Origin: Toxonevra muliebris
Taxonomy: Eukaryota; Arthropoda; Insecta; Diptera; Pallopteridae
Direction: 5' to 3'
Assembly (NCBI GenBank): GCA_963691655.1
Contig: OY829328.1
Span: 31,887,890 to 31,951,889 of the forward strand
Length of the DNA stretch: 64,000 nt
Made by a program: the position numbers and the translations under genes. Numbering within the stretch: the stretch's first letter is position 1; each line of letters begins with the position of its first letter. Below are positions 43,891-55,600 of this stretch, in pieces. The notes under the pieces were generated by a model, which searched no databases, was not told the origin of the DNA, and saw only the letters and a program-made list of their open reading frames with translations.

Positions 43891-45189
43891 AAATTTGACA
43901 TTGTGAGGTTATTTTTCCAAGAATAAGGGGGTGGAGGGTGTTTTGATATTCTAGGACCCACCATACTTTTTGATAAGCAAACTTTTTCCTAAACACGCTA
44001 TAATACTTTCATCATTCATTTAACTTGTTAGCAATATTGTCCTAAGCTGTACTTAAAAAACTCCTAAAATTTGGGGTATGAAGCTTAATTGGAGGATTCT
44101 TGTGTTCACAAAAAATGTGAGCGATAGAACTTGAATTAAGAATGTTCCGGTACAGTCTTAATAATGCCATTTTCATGATCTCAAGCGTCGTTAAATCGAA
44201 AACCTGATGCGTTTTTTGAGTTATGACAGTCTTTTAGTAAATGAGCGATATGCTAATTTTCTACCTAACTTTTGTTTACAATTTCGTTAAATCTGTTTTC
44301 AATTTATTATAATCTTCTTTGGGAATAAGATAATAAGACCAGTTTTATTAATGAAAGTGCAAAAAGATAATAATTATATTTTATAGCTATGTACTCAAGT
44401 CAAATTGAGGGGGAAAGAATATTTAAAAAAAAAAAAATAAATGCGATTATCATTTTTATAATTGATGTTAAATTGATAATACTCGCATGTCTAACACAAC
44501 CAAATGACTCACAAATATGAACTCAAAAGTTTATTAAATAATTTATAATAGGTAGGAAGGAATATGTGCTGAGATTATTAAAATATAGTTAATTAAAGAT
44601 AAGGCTATTGATATTTCCAAAAATTTAAATTGGCATAGCCTATTGGGTTAGTCACTTTTTAAACCTTGAATAAATACCATTTGATAAAGTGTGTACCTAA
44701 AATACAAATATAAAAAGTGAAACAGAGCCGCAAATAGTTAAGGTAATGCTAGCGGCTGGAAAGTCCTACCTAGTTTAAAATGCTATATCACCAAGGTGCT
44801 TATCTTTTCACTGAATCGGAATGGCGAAAGCAGAAATTCCTGCATTCTATTGAACCACGATAATGGCGACTGTTCAACTTCGAAACTTTTGAAAACAAAG
44901 ATCACGTGAGTTGCAGAGGAGTAGGGGCAGCTAGTATGAGTAATTGATGAAATACCATATTGATTGGGTAAGTCAAAACATGGTAGATGCTTTATCTATT
45001 AACAATAAATATGGATAGCAATAATAAATTGTTATAACTGATTGATTACGTTTTGATGGTTTCAAAAAATATCTAAATATTTATATTTTTATTGTGTGTG
45101 GTAAAATCGTGTTGTAATCGGTAATTTTTTATTACGAAATGTATTAACCCTTTACGGATTTATACCGCGCAGTAAACAATAAAGTAATA
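43891..45189. other. AT-rich sequence, no gene recognised
   Basis: No supported feature. Confidence 0.45.
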
Positions 45190-45241
45190 TGTAATTTTTC
45201 AAAATCAACTTTTTTTTAAACTTTTTTTTTTTATATATATA

Positions 45242-46140
45242 CCACCTTGATCAAAAAACTTATTCAGAAAATTAAAAATACAAGTTTATTCATCTAAATC
45301 TATATTGTCTCCTTCAAAGTAATCCCCATCGGCTGCAACACAATTATGCCAGCGTTTGATCCAATCCTCGAAACATTTTTTATATTCGGTTTTCGGTATG
45401 TCCATCACTGCTTCCTGCGATTTTTACATTACTTCCTCTCAGCTGCTAAAACGCGTTCCCCGTAATGGTTTTTTAACTCGATTGAACAGAAAGAAGTTAC
45501 AGGGAGCCAAATCAGGTGAATTCGGTGGCTGTTGGATGGTATTTGTTGCATTTTTCGTCAAAAAATTACGAATAATGATGGCACCGTGCGACGGTGAGTT
45601 ATCATGGTGCAAAATCTCCGAGTTTCCTGTCCACAATTCTGGTCTCTTTCTGTCAATTGCTTTACGCAAACCCCTCATAACGCCCAAATAATACTCTCTG
45701 ATGGATAATTTTCGGTTATTGACCAAAATTTCTTTCACTTTATCAACGTTTTCGTCGGTTTTTGATGTCGATGGTCTGCCACTGCGTTCATCATCTTCGA
45801 TTGACCACTTTTGAACCACTCGTGCTACTGGTAAATGACCGTTTTCTTTAGAGAATCGTTGCCGAAACATTTTTCCAACATTTCCAAAGTTTCGCGCAGC
45901 ATTAAATCCGTTTTTTACGCAAAATTTAATACAATACAATTTAATAATATTGTAAAAAATCGCCAACACACACAAAGATAGATGTACTCTTGGCTACGTA
46001 ACATTTGCAAATGTCAAGCTATGACGCTAAGAGTTAGAGGGAATATCAACAACAGATGTACCAACCTAACAAAAAAACTCAAATCTGAACGATGGGAACG
46101 CCATACGGTGGTTATTCCGGGGACTTTTTGTTCAAGGTGG
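45242..46140 (-). mobile_element. Internally deleted mariner element
   Basis: The terminal repeats CCACCTTGATCAAAAA and the complement of CCACCTTGAACAAAAA are flanked by TA (45240-45241 and 46141-46142). The 899-bp length is short of the about 1.3 kb of full mariners, fitting the internal deletion seen in its transposase gene. Confidence 0.9.
45286..45975 (-). pseudogene. mariner transposase (DD34D), internally deleted
   Basis: On the minus strand the N-terminal half reads IKFCVKNGFNAARNFG and WSIEDDERSGRPSTSKTDEN, as in the mariner lineage of which human SETMAR is a domesticated member. The frame then jumps from NNRKLSIRE to YYLGVMRGLRKAI. The region holding the first catalytic aspartate (GDESW) is deleted. 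The second is kept in HHDNSPSH; the third, normally PDLAPCDFFLF, is asparagine here (PDLAPCNFFLF), 34 residues on. The C-terminus FEDWIKRWHNCVAADGDYF ends at a stop at 45286-45288, after extra stops near 45440. It cannot encode an active enzyme. Confidence 0.92.
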
Positions 46141-46645
46141 TATATATAAAGAAAATAGATATTTTAAAATTTTGTAGACATGTTTATTAATGTTTAAAAA
46201 ATTTATTTATATTTTTTTCTAATTTTATAGGGCTGTTTTTGGGCCATAAATTAAAAAAAAAGAAAAGAAAAATAGATAAATATCAGTGCTTGGAATGATT
46301 TAAAAAAAAACAATATTAGACCGATTGCTCTGATTTTTTAATGTGTTGTTATATACATGAATGGCTGTAATCCGAACTAGGATCTAAGTGATTGGTTTCA
46401 AATTTTATCAATTTTCAGGCAATTTTTTAACTTCAAAAGTTACAAAAAACAGCCATCATTTTGTTCCTTTTTGACTGAAACTTTTTTTTATATTTTTTAA
46501 GTTTTATGGCCCAAAAAAAAAACATTTTATATCTTTTAAACATTAATAAACGTGTCTACCAAATTTTAAATGATATCATTTTCGTTATAATATAAAAACA
46601 AAAAGCTTAAAAAAGAAATTGATTTTGAAAATTTTTGTGTAGAAA

Positions 46646-46934
46646 GATCCCTTTAGGATGTATTCTGGTGTTGGAGTTTCAAAAAATCGATTTTTTTTAT
46701 TATGTATTTCGAGAGTACAATATATTGAGAGTATACTGTAAACATTTCAGCAGACCAAAATTCAAAATAATAATGACGTTATAGCACATAGTTGAGGGCT
46801 CCTGTGGTGTTGTTAAAACTTTAAAAGCGTTTTTCTCGAAACGTTTTTTTGATTGGCTCAGGGGTTTCAAGAAATTCTGTACAGCCAATTGGGTTGAAAA
46901 TTATAAAAAGGTTATTCTACACGCCAATGGCTCT
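46646..46934. other. AT-rich sequence next to family W
   Basis: AAAGCGTTTTTCTCGAAACG near 46825 resembles the interior of the TTAA MITE (2125-2150), perhaps a shared word or a worn fragment. Confidence 0.3.
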
Positions 46935-47370
46935 CGCAGGTGGTAGAATTGTCTAGTTTTAATCATTATTTCCTATTTTTAATCCCGATTTTCAAAAAAA
47001 AAAAAGAGCGATTTTTAAAATTTTTTTTATCAAAGTTTGCCATTTTGTTATTTTTGAATAAAAATGTTTAAATCTATTACCTGCCAGAATGAGAAGTGTA
47101 TGAAGCAATATTCTATTTAATTTTTTTTTCTCAGATGATTTCAAGTACCGTAGTCAACCGGGCCAGCCACACACATTTTTTCTAGGTGTCCACTTTGGAC
47201 GTAAAAAACCCTAAAAAATATGGTAAAATACATTTTTTGTGCAGTTGAAGATGTCAATAATAACATATAAAAAATTTAAGTGATTGTATTTTATTTTGTT
47301 ATAATAAAAAATTCCCGAAATAACCTTGAAAATTAGACCGGAAAACCAGACTACCTCCTTAAATACGATT
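46935..47370. repeat. Interspersed repeat family W, copy 2
   Basis: This is the partner of 15685-16090, in the same orientation. It has an additional TCTAGGTGTCCACTTTGGAC segment near 47178 that copy 1 lacks. Confidence 0.75.
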
Positions 47371-47929
47371 TCGACAATTTTCTTGAGAAAATTTCCAAAC
47401 GCAGGAATTTCGAAACTTTTTTTCGATGGATACTTGAAAATTAAAATCATTCTAAAATGGTATATCTCGCTGTGAGAAATAACAAGATGAATGTGGTAGA
47501 ATAATTGTGTTATTACAGGAAGAACGAAATGGAAGTACCAAGAACTTGGAAACTTTAGATATTATCAAACAAATTGACGCAAATTACAAAGTCAAATTTC
47601 ACACTGTTGTAGCAAAACTGTCTTTAGATTAAAGCTCAGCGACTTTACAGCGAATTACTTTGGAATACACAGGCAGGCAGCCAGCTGGAAAAAAACTCAA
47701 TTTTGTGGTATTGAGTTATTATACGATTTCTTTTTTTTTGCGTCAGGCCCGTCATACAGTTTTAAAATTGTACATGACATGCAGGCTTTCATATAGTTTA
47801 CGATATATCTTGATGTAAAACTGAAAAATTTCGATTTCGTTACAATTTTTTTTAAATTATATCAAAAATTCAATATTGTAGTTGTTCATAAAAAGGTTAA
47901 CACAACTTGTATGTCATATGTGCATATAC
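47371..47929. other. AT-rich sequence, nothing recognised
   Basis: No supported feature. Confidence 0.45.
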
Positions 47930-48564
47930 AGTGACTCACAAAACTGATCACACAAAGGGCTATTTTTGGGATACGAGAAATAGCCAAGAATGAAGTTAAA
48001 TCAAAAAGTAAAAGCGTTGTTAAGTTTTTATTCATTCTGATTAACAAAAGTGGAAACAAACTTTTGAAACCCGATATCTTCAGGTTCCAAAAGGGTCTTG
48101 AAAGTTTCGAAATTTAGTATTTTTTCAAATACTAAGGCTTTGTTATTAGCATTTTCAAATACAAACCTAATTCAAAAATAATTTTTGAAATCGGATAATG
48201 ATTAGTGGTGCAGCAAGATAATAAAAGCTTGTAAGTTTTTAGAAATTTGGCAAAAATTGTATGAAAAGCATAAATTATGGCCAAAACTTCAAAGCTTTGA
48301 ATATCTTGCTGAACCGATAAACGTTATCCGATTATGTTTGTAATTGTAAATGCTAATAATGGAATTTAAAAAATCTAAATTTACAGTCAAAATTCCGGAA
48401 CTTTCAAGACCCTTTTGGAACTTGAAAATATCTGAATTCAAAAATTTGTTTCTTCTTCTGTTCATTTGAATGAGTAAACTCAACTACGCTCTTACTTTTT
48501 GATTTGACTCCATTCTTGACTATTTCTTGTATATCCCTTTGTGTGATCAGTTTTGTGAGTCACT
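47930..48564. mobile_element. 635-bp foldback, whole copy of family X
   Basis: The ends AGTGACTCACAAAACTGATC with CACAAAGGG, and their exact complement, form a 30-base perfect terminal repeat apart from inner drift. The arms stay paired over about 300 bp (TAGCCAAGAATG, AAAAAGTAA, AAAAGGGTCTTGAAAGTT, ATCGGATAA with inverted partners). Partial copies lie at 21.5, 27.4 and 43.6 kb. No protein frame; 48289-48483 is an arm read in reverse. Confidence 0.88.
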
Positions 48565-49042
48565 AAGAAAAATATCCAAGCTTTGAACACATGCAATTTT
48601 TGTTGTCATAGGTCATGTACATTTTGAGTAATATCGTTTATAAAATTTGTTTCTTCAAAAAAAAAAAAAAAAAACAAACAAAAAAATCGCAAAATGTATA
48701 CAAGAATATTTTTGCAGTTAGACTGCTCTATGGGGTAACAACCTTTTCTCATTAAATTTAAACTTAAAATGTTGACTTATTTGTTCATTATGCTAGTACT
48801 TTTAATTTTTGTTTGTTCGTCTAGTCAAAGCTCTTTGATTTTGTCTTTGAATCCCCCAAATAATATAATAAGATCATTGCAATACTGAACCCCTTGAATC
48901 TTGCAAAAAATTCAGCAATTGGAAGAATGAAAATTCCTTAAGATTAATATAGTAAAATACTATGTATGCAGTTTAGGTACACAATAGACCTACGAATCTA
49001 CGTATTTATTTATAAAGATTTAAATTTTTGCATTTTACTCAC
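48565..49042. other. Probable start of an intron of the minus-strand gene
   Basis: It lies directly downstream, on the minus strand, of the GTGAGT donor at 49042-49037. No exon was recognised. Confidence 0.4.
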
Positions 49043-49186
49043 CCGAATATTATTCAATTGTTGATGCGTCTGCGTTACGATATTTTTCAGTGAATCATTC
49101 GGTTCACCCGCTGGTCCCCAAACTATGAAAATTATCGTTGTGATAACCACACAACATAATATTAAAATGAAATGTTTTGTTCGCAT
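49043..49186 (-). CDS. First coding exon of a type II membrane protein (partial)
   Basis: The first ATG in the frame is at 49186-49184 and has a purine at -3. The 48 residues run MRTKH, then a hydrophobic stretch of about 18 residues (FILILCCVVITTIIFIVW), then GPAGEPNDSLKNIVTQTHQQ and LNNIR. A very short basic cytoplasmic tail, one signal anchor and a hydrophilic stem is the layout of Golgi glycosyl- or sulfotransferases, but I do not recognise the family. The frame ends in phase 0 at CGG followed by GTGAGT, an excellent splice donor. The frame is open further upstream without an ATG, so a longer protein is possible only with another exon. No following exon was identified in 1-49042. This is the best host-gene candidate in the window. 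Confidence 0.6.
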
Positions 49187-50030
49187 TGCCGTTATTTTCT
49201 TCTGTAATTTACGTATTTTTCGTGAATTTCCACGTGAAAATTCTTTTGAACCCTCCACAGTGAAAGTGTGTGTGTGTGCGGGTTATGTGTTAAGAGAGAA
49301 AGATTGAACTTTTTTTTGTTTGTTTTATTTTTTGTGTTTTACACTTGTTTATTAAATGTTTCGTTGTTCCTTTTGTTGTTGTTATATTTTACTTTTAGAG
49401 TACACACAACTAAATAATAAAAGAAAACAAAATACGAAACCTTCGCGAAATTTTTTCGTTAATCAAATAGAAATTTATTTACTTAGAATTTTTTTTGTAT
49501 TTTGATATCGGCAATCAAGTGAGCAGAGCGCCAGGGGTTGTGGAGACGTCAAAGAGAGGGGCGTTGTATTTATATGTGAGCGAGTTTTGTTTTAAAATTT
49601 TGTATTTGTTTTTGTTTATACCGCGTGCTCTTGTTGCTGTTACGGCAGATAGTTATACGTGAATGCGCCTCAGATAATGTTCTGTTTCCTTCTTGTCGTT
49701 TCTTGTTGTTGTTTTATGTTCTTGTGCCTTTCGCTTTTTCGCGAAATTAAATTTGTTTGTTTGTTTATTTTAATGTTGAATTATCGAAAAATACTTTTTG
49801 AAATCGCATTTGTGTAGTAGCATTTGCATTTTAATTAAGTATCATATTTGGCACGATATTATTATTTATATTGCTATTGATATTACTATAGTTGTTGTTG
49901 TTGCTGCTGATGTTGTCGTTGCTTGCGATAGCGACGATTTCGCTTTTGTTAAAGCTATCGTCGTTTTTGCTGTTGCTGTTGTTGTTGTTGCCGTAAGGTG
50001 GTGGTTTTGTAGATTTGATTGTACATAATC
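49187..50030 (-). promoter_or_regulatory. Probable 5' UTR and upstream region
   Basis: The region upstream of the exon on the minus strand has CA repeats (49262-49278), then long purine/pyrimidine-biased stretches, GC-richer patches (AAGAGAGGGGCGTTG at 49551) and GTTGTTGTTGCTGCTG repeats (49868-49995). Such runs are common in dipteran 5' regions. No transcription start could be fixed. The plus frame at 49798-50028 is a microsatellite reading rich in valine and is not a gene. Confidence 0.35.
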
Positions 50031-50209
50031 TAAAATATATAGAGATAATATAAAAAGAATGTGAGCTAAATTAGAATCTCTTTATGGTTTCTATATTTTT
50101 AGATAGATATCTTATATCTTATAGACAAACTATTTATGTATAATAGTTTGCAAATAATTCTGAATCTTAATCATAGAAATGTAATACTCGTAAATTTTAC
50201 GGTCCCAAT

Positions 50210-50882
50210 TATAGTGCGAACACACCAGAGTGTATTTCAGGCAAATTTAACATTTCGTTGAAATCGTCTGAAATGCAGAATTTCGCCGTAATAGTGCGGA
50301 CACACAAGAGTGCATTTCGTTGAAGTTCTGCATTTCAAATTTAAGTGGACACACGACAAAAAAGTAATTTCAAATTCGTTGGCGAAGAAGAAGAATTGTT
50401 GTGTGTGTTTTGTGTAAATAAAAATGTTGCCTTGCAATTGGATTTGAGCACCAAGAATTTATATAACAATTATGGATAATTATAGGAATGGCAATGAGTA
50501 ACTCTCCGACTCTATTGTTTTATTTTTTCACTTAATAAATATTACAAGAGCAGCTATTATAAAAACAAAATCCAAAATGTCTAAAAAAAATGTAATAGAT
50601 CTTAAATTTTTCCGATTTTTTACAACCTTGCGTTTGAGGATTGCTAGTTCCTTTTTTCATTTCAGATGCATTTCAACGAAATTAGTCTGAAATGAAACGA
50701 AATGTTAAATTTGCCTGAAATGCACTCTCGTGTGTCCGCACTATAAGAAAGTGTCAAATGAAATTCAGTATTTCAGACTCATTTCGTTGAAATACGTCTG
50801 AAAAAAAATGAATTTGAAATTCCGTTTTTGTCGTTTGTCCACCTAAATTTGAAAGACAAAATTTCAACGGAACGCACTATTA
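50210..50882. mobile_element. Two interleaved TIR elements (or an element with doubled ends)
   Basis: The outer left end TATAGTGCGAACACACCAGA at 50210 pairs with TGTGTCCGCACTATA ending at 50745. A second left end TAATAGTGCGGACACACAAG at 50289 pairs with a worn end GGAACGCACTATTA ending at 50882. Subterminal blocks also occur twice (AATTTAACATTTCGTTGAAA; CAAATTTAAGTGGACACAC with its inverse at 50845). A degraded end lies at 1060-1165. No transposase. The central part (50400-50640) is unrelated AT-rich sequence. Confidence 0.7.
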
Positions 50883-51754
50883 CATCCAATTCCGATGTCT
50901 TTGAAATCAAGTAACTGCATTAACAATAGCTAATGTTATCTTTTAATTTTCCTATTTTCAACCTTTCTTTAAAAATTGCTTAAATGTTATCTATTTTACT
51001 AGGTGTACCCTTAAACTCCTAGGAGGTTTACTTTTCTACGATTAAATAACTCTTTTTTAACTTTTCGTCTATACCTCGGGAGCAAAAAATGCGAACAAAT
51101 ATAGAAAGAAATGGCTGAGAGTTTATTTCTTTCAGGAATTCGTTTCGTTAACTATTATCTCCAGACTCAGTTAAATTTGGCCCCCAAATGGAAAATAAAC
51201 CCGAAATCGTGTCATATAATAAAATAAGGTCCTAATTGTTGAAAATGATGAAAAAATACCCCAAAATTAATGGATAAATGAAAAATGGCTTAAATGGTAT
51301 TATGTAAGTAAAAGTATATACTGGCCAAATTGCTTTCCGCATTGCTTCTTTATAACCTGTTATGAAAACAGAAGGAGCCATATCAAACATATTTTCTTTC
51401 ACCATATATAAATTATTATATATTCACATGAAGTTATTCCCCCACTTTTCTTCTTTTCTCCTGTTTAGTGTGAATTCAGGGTACTAAGATATACGTGAGA
51501 CCCTCTTACCCCTTACCACAACACTAATCCCACGCGCTGGCATGGAAACGTGATTTTTAACTAGTTTTCAAGATATCTAGTTTTAAGATTTGAAGTACTT
51601 ATTGCTAGTTTCTAAGTAAAGAACGATTCAATAAATTATTGAAAGCATATAAAAAAGCATATATAAAAAATATCTAAAAACAAAAAACTTATCTAGAATA
51701 ATTTGAATAATACTTGAACTACATATATCCAAACTTGAAGTTTGAAGGGATAAT
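50883..51754. other. AT-rich sequence, nothing recognised
   Basis: No supported feature. Confidence 0.45.
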
Positions 51755-51810
51755 AAACTCTAAAAAACCTAAAATTTGAGTATACCCAAACTTTAGGTTT
51801 TTTAGAGTTT
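51755..51810. other. Perfect 19-bp inverted repeat (hairpin)
   Basis: AAACTCTAAAAAACCTAAA at 51755-51773 and its exact complement at 51792-51810 enclose an 18-base loop. A smaller hairpin CAAACTT-G-AAGTTTG lies just upstream at about 51730-51744. The function is unknown. Confidence 0.75.
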
Positions 51811-52029
51811 GAAGTAAGATAAAATTTTTCAATATTGGGTTTTAAATGGACTATAATAAAGCGTGCCCACTTCCGAAAACTCCCTTTTTAGTATAAATTA
51901 CAAATTCTATGCATGCAATTCCTAGTATTTTAGGATGGATCTTGATCTCACTCTCTCCTCACTATCCTTTGGTAACAGCTTTAGCAATCTTATTTTAACT
52001 CGCCAATAGTAGAGTGCAGGAAATGTGAT

Positions 52030-52915
52030 ATGCCTTGTTGCCATTGAAGTATATACTGATGGCTCTAAATTGGATGGTAAGGTTGGGGGTGGAGTTCACT
52101 CTGAGCGTCTGGACATCTTAACGCACTTTCGTTTTTCCGATCACTGCAGCGTCTTCCAAGTTTAACTGCTGGCGATCACTAAAGGCGCTAACCTGATAAG
52201 TTGTAATGCTATACCCTGTAGTGACATCTACATTTTCACTGATAGTCAGGCGGTGATAAAATTTCTCCAATTCTCCGGTAACAACTCCTTAGGTGCCCTT
52301 CAATGCATATCATCTTCTCTGAACACAATATCCACTGCATTCAACCAGCATCTTATATGGATGCCTGAGCATAGCGACATTGGAAACTGCAAGACTGCTG
52401 ATCTTGCTAGACTTGGCAACGACTCTCATCACGCATCTCTGGCAACGTGGGTATACCAATTGCTACATGAAACATTTAATCAAAAACCACCATTTCCATA
52501 TTGCAGAAAGCAGATTGAGGATGGAATTTACATGCTTCTTACTCTTAAACTTGGTCCGAGTCCAAATAAGCAGATGTAATTTCCATTCTTACCGGACATT
52601 GCCTCATCGGTAATCATTCCCGTAGACTGGGCCTTCCCTACAACGGCTTCCGTCGGAGCTGCAGAAATGAAGAGGAAGAAGAAACAATCTTCCACCTTAT
52701 GTGTAACTGTCCCGCTCTAGCAGAAACAGCACCTTTTTACGAGAGACTCACAGCAGTTGCATCCTCTGAAATCAGAGACATATCTCGCTTCATCGAAAGC
52801 ACAAAATGGTTTAATTAAGAGGAGTCAAGAGGTAACAGCTCGTCCCGTAGGGTATCACAATGGACCAATAGGTCTCAGTGTGTTCTCTTTTTGAACAGCC
52901 CCAACCACCTAACCT
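52030..52915 (+). pseudogene. Jockey-like LINE: RNase H and C-terminus relic
   Basis: The RNase H domain opens with YTDGSKLDGKVGGGVHSE (first catalytic aspartate); the glutamate position in CSVFQV is lost; IFTDSQAVIKFLQFSG keeps the next aspartate; and HLIWMPEHSDIGNCKTADLA matches W.PGH..I.GNE.AD. The last part reads LTGHCLIGNHSRRLGLPYNG, the cluster CRNEEEEETIFHLMCNCPAL and ISRFIESTKWFN with a stop. The 3' tail ends in GTATCACAATGGACCAATAG and CCTAACCTAACC. A stop in the VFQV segment and a frame change near 52550 inactivate it. The endonuclease and reverse transcriptase are absent, so this is a 5'-truncated copy. Confidence 0.88.
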
Positions 52916-53640
52916 AACCTTGGGGTCTTTTTAAATTTTTTAATTTTGGGACCACATTTTAAATATATCATAATGAAATGACTTCAAAATTAAAAATTAA
53001 AATAGGCACCAAACTATGAAATATTACCCCAATTCACGTAAAAATTTAATTTTGTTTTCAATACAAAATTTTTTGGGTCCTTTTCTCATTTCTATTGCAA
53101 CCAAATTTCATGAAGCAATTTCTCCACCAAAAAATAATTAGTAACTGTGGCACCAAAAATTTAATTCGTGGAACAAGAATTGAAGCAATTGCTTTAATGC
53201 TGAGGTAGTCAACGGTCAAAAGGAATCTGAAGCCCATCGTACGCCATCTGATGGCGCATCTGCCTAAATTTTTTCATAAATTATCTATTTTTGTATATAT
53301 GTATATATAGATTTATATTGGTGAATTTCATTTTAATTTTTTTAAAAGCTAATTTTGTGATTTAAATATGAATTTGGTGTTTTCTTTGAATAAAAATATT
53401 ATTGGTCTATTGTTTTAGGCAACAAAAATAATTTTTGCTCAAGATAACAGAAAATGTTACGAAGAACAGGGTACAGACGAAAGGTTAAGAAATTATCTTT
53501 ATTGGCTTGTGAGTAATGCGAAAAACTATTTAGAAGCATTAAGTATTATAAAAAAGCCAACAAAAATAGATTTTTTCGATAATTTTGCATTTATGCTTAC
53601 TTATATATAATATATGTAAATACATATGCAAGTACATTTG
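52916..53640. other. AT-rich sequence, nothing recognised
   Basis: No supported feature. Confidence 0.45.
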
Positions 53641-53644
53641 TTAA

Positions 53645-54062
53645 GGGGAAAATGGGGTTAGACGGTTCAAAAAATCAACTTTTTTGTTGCAAAAAATGGC
53701 AAAAAATCATGCTTTTTTGTTTTGACCCCTGTAAAAAATTAAATTTTCTGTTTTTTTGATAACATTTAGGTTCATATAGAAGAGAGACATATAATAAAAA
53801 TAAATTCCAACCTCGTTTGATTTTAGATGAATTTGCGGCTTCCAGAGTGTACACAAAATGCTAAGTCTGATTGTGACCTGCAATATGAGGTCGCTAATAT
53901 CTTTGGTGTTTTTCAAGGAAATTCTTCAAATATTTTATAGTATATACTTAAATATATGTAAAAAATGTTTTCAAAGTTTCAATAAATTATATTCATTTTT
54001 TATAATATAAAAAAAATTCATGAAATTCATTGAGAAAACGCTGTCCTAACCCTATTTCCCCC
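53645..54062. mobile_element. TTAA-flanked MITE with GGGG ends, second family
   Basis: TTAA lies at 53641-53644 and 54063-54066. The ends GGGGAAAATGGGGTTAGAC and the complement of GGGGGAAATAGGGTTAGGAC form an inverted repeat of about 20 bases. It is 418 bp long, non-coding, and not related in sequence to the MITE at 3606-4229 beyond the TTAA-GGGG start. Confidence 0.85.
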
Positions 54063-54066
54063 TTAA

Positions 54067-55600
54067 GGTTTACGTTTCAAAATAAGCGTCATAGAAAAGC
54101 ATTTTCGGTCTAAATTTCTTTGGTGGGTGGGAGCAACACTTATACATATCTACACATAGCTAAATAAATATCTGCAAACACATATTTGCAATTGTGTGAA
54201 TGAAAAACTGTCTAACTCAACTTAAGATGAAAATATTTTATGACATATTTTAGATTCTAAAAAATTTGATTTGAACATTAAAACTCTTTGAAACATTGCT
54301 ATTGTTTCTATAACATTTATATTCAAAGCTGAGAACAAAATAAACTTAAGCTGTTCCTCCTTTTTACTACAGAATTGAATTAATAACTAACAATCATTTT
54401 TGACTTGTTGCATATAATTTGAAATTTTAATTATTAATTAACGAATTAACTACCAAACAATTATAGAGAATAGAAACGTCTGGCATTGCAAAAGCGTATA
54501 GTTATTTAAACTTTATTACATATTGTATTTTTCTGAAAATTTAAATTGCAAGCAAAATCTTGCTGTTAAATTGCAAAGAAACAATAACAAAAATGAACTC
54601 AAAGAAAAATCAAATGCACACGAATAACCTAGAGAAACAAAAAATCTAGTTTCCGCTAAATTGACGGCCAATTTTCAATTAGCATCTCTCACCAAGAGCA
54701 GCTGTTGGTCTAATTTAAATGTTGTAGGTATTTGGGACAAGCAAACAACGTGCCAACCTTTCAATGTATTTAATGAAAAATAAAAACAAATCTTATAAAT
54801 TAATTTATAAACACATACAAACACTCGAATAGTGGGAGCATTCGTCATTAATTTCTTTTTGCAGTTTCAAACAGATTTTTCAATTCAAATACTATCTATA
54901 ATTACTTTTTGTTTCATTAAAATTAACTATCCAACGGGGGGATGAGAGATCCAGAAAATTAGTTTATTTTGTAAAAGGTATTTTCTATTTAGTTTATGCA
55001 CTGAATGCAAATCTATCACATTAGGACTTCTAGAAATGCAAAATCCTGATTTTTTACAGTTTATAGCTATCTATATAATCTATGGTATTGTTCGTAGTAA
55101 TCGTAACAGATTTATGATCAAATACAAATAATCATACTCATTGAATAGTTTTTAGATTCAATTCGCAATTTTGATGAAATTAAAAATTTTACGGAAATAA
55201 AATAAAATAAATAAAAAATAAATGTAGCAATTAAAAATGTGAATAGAAGTAGGTTAAGTTAGGTTTTACAAGCAGTAAAAATTATCCAAAATCGGTATTA
55301 TTCCACATAAATTATGCCTAAGTTAGTTTTTATACTTTTATTTGCTATGCACCAACAACGGACAAAAATCAAATTAAGTATGATTTTTGCGACTCAACAG
55401 CGAGCATATAAATTTTGCTTAGTAGGTTCTTTTCATTCGTGTACAAATACATTACACACAACATAAAAAATGCGAAAAGCTCGGTGTAGGTCCTCTATGT
55501 GCTGTTGTGCCATAAAATGAAGAAAGAATAAATTGCCTTAAGAACAACCCCTCCCTTAGCCATGAACACTATTTTCTACTTAACCCCTGTTGACCTCTTT
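54067..55600. other. AT-rich sequence, no gene recognised
   Basis: A phrase shared with 33026-33070 (ATAAACTTAAGCTGTT, then CTTTTTAC.ACAGA) lies at 54340-54375. Nothing else was recognised. Confidence 0.4.

Larger units (their letters stand above)
45190..46645. mobile_element. Foldback element carrying a mariner in its left arm
   Basis: If the mariner at 45242-46140 is removed, the left sequence TTTTTCAAAATCAACTTTTT joins AGAAAATAGATATTTTAAAA, TAGACATGTTTATTAATGTT and GGGCCATAAA. The inverse of this order runs from 46640 back to 46495 (TTTTCAAAATCAATTTC, AATGATATCATTTAAAATTT, TAGACACGTTTATTAATGTT, GGGCCATAAA). The outer ends are not sharply defined. Confidence 0.7.

Noticed and set aside
49187..49258. 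N-terminal extension MEGSKEFSRG of the type II protein
   Set aside because: The first codon is GTG, not ATG; the first real ATG is at 49186, directly before the signal anchor, as is usual for such proteins.
49798..50028. Valine-rich open frame as a membrane protein
   Set aside because: It is produced by GTTGTTGTTGCTG microsatellites and has no matching splice or start context.
52380..52613. 77-residue frame overlapping the LINE relic as a separate gene
   Set aside because: It is an alternative frame of the frameshifted LINE; only its last part follows the LINE protein.
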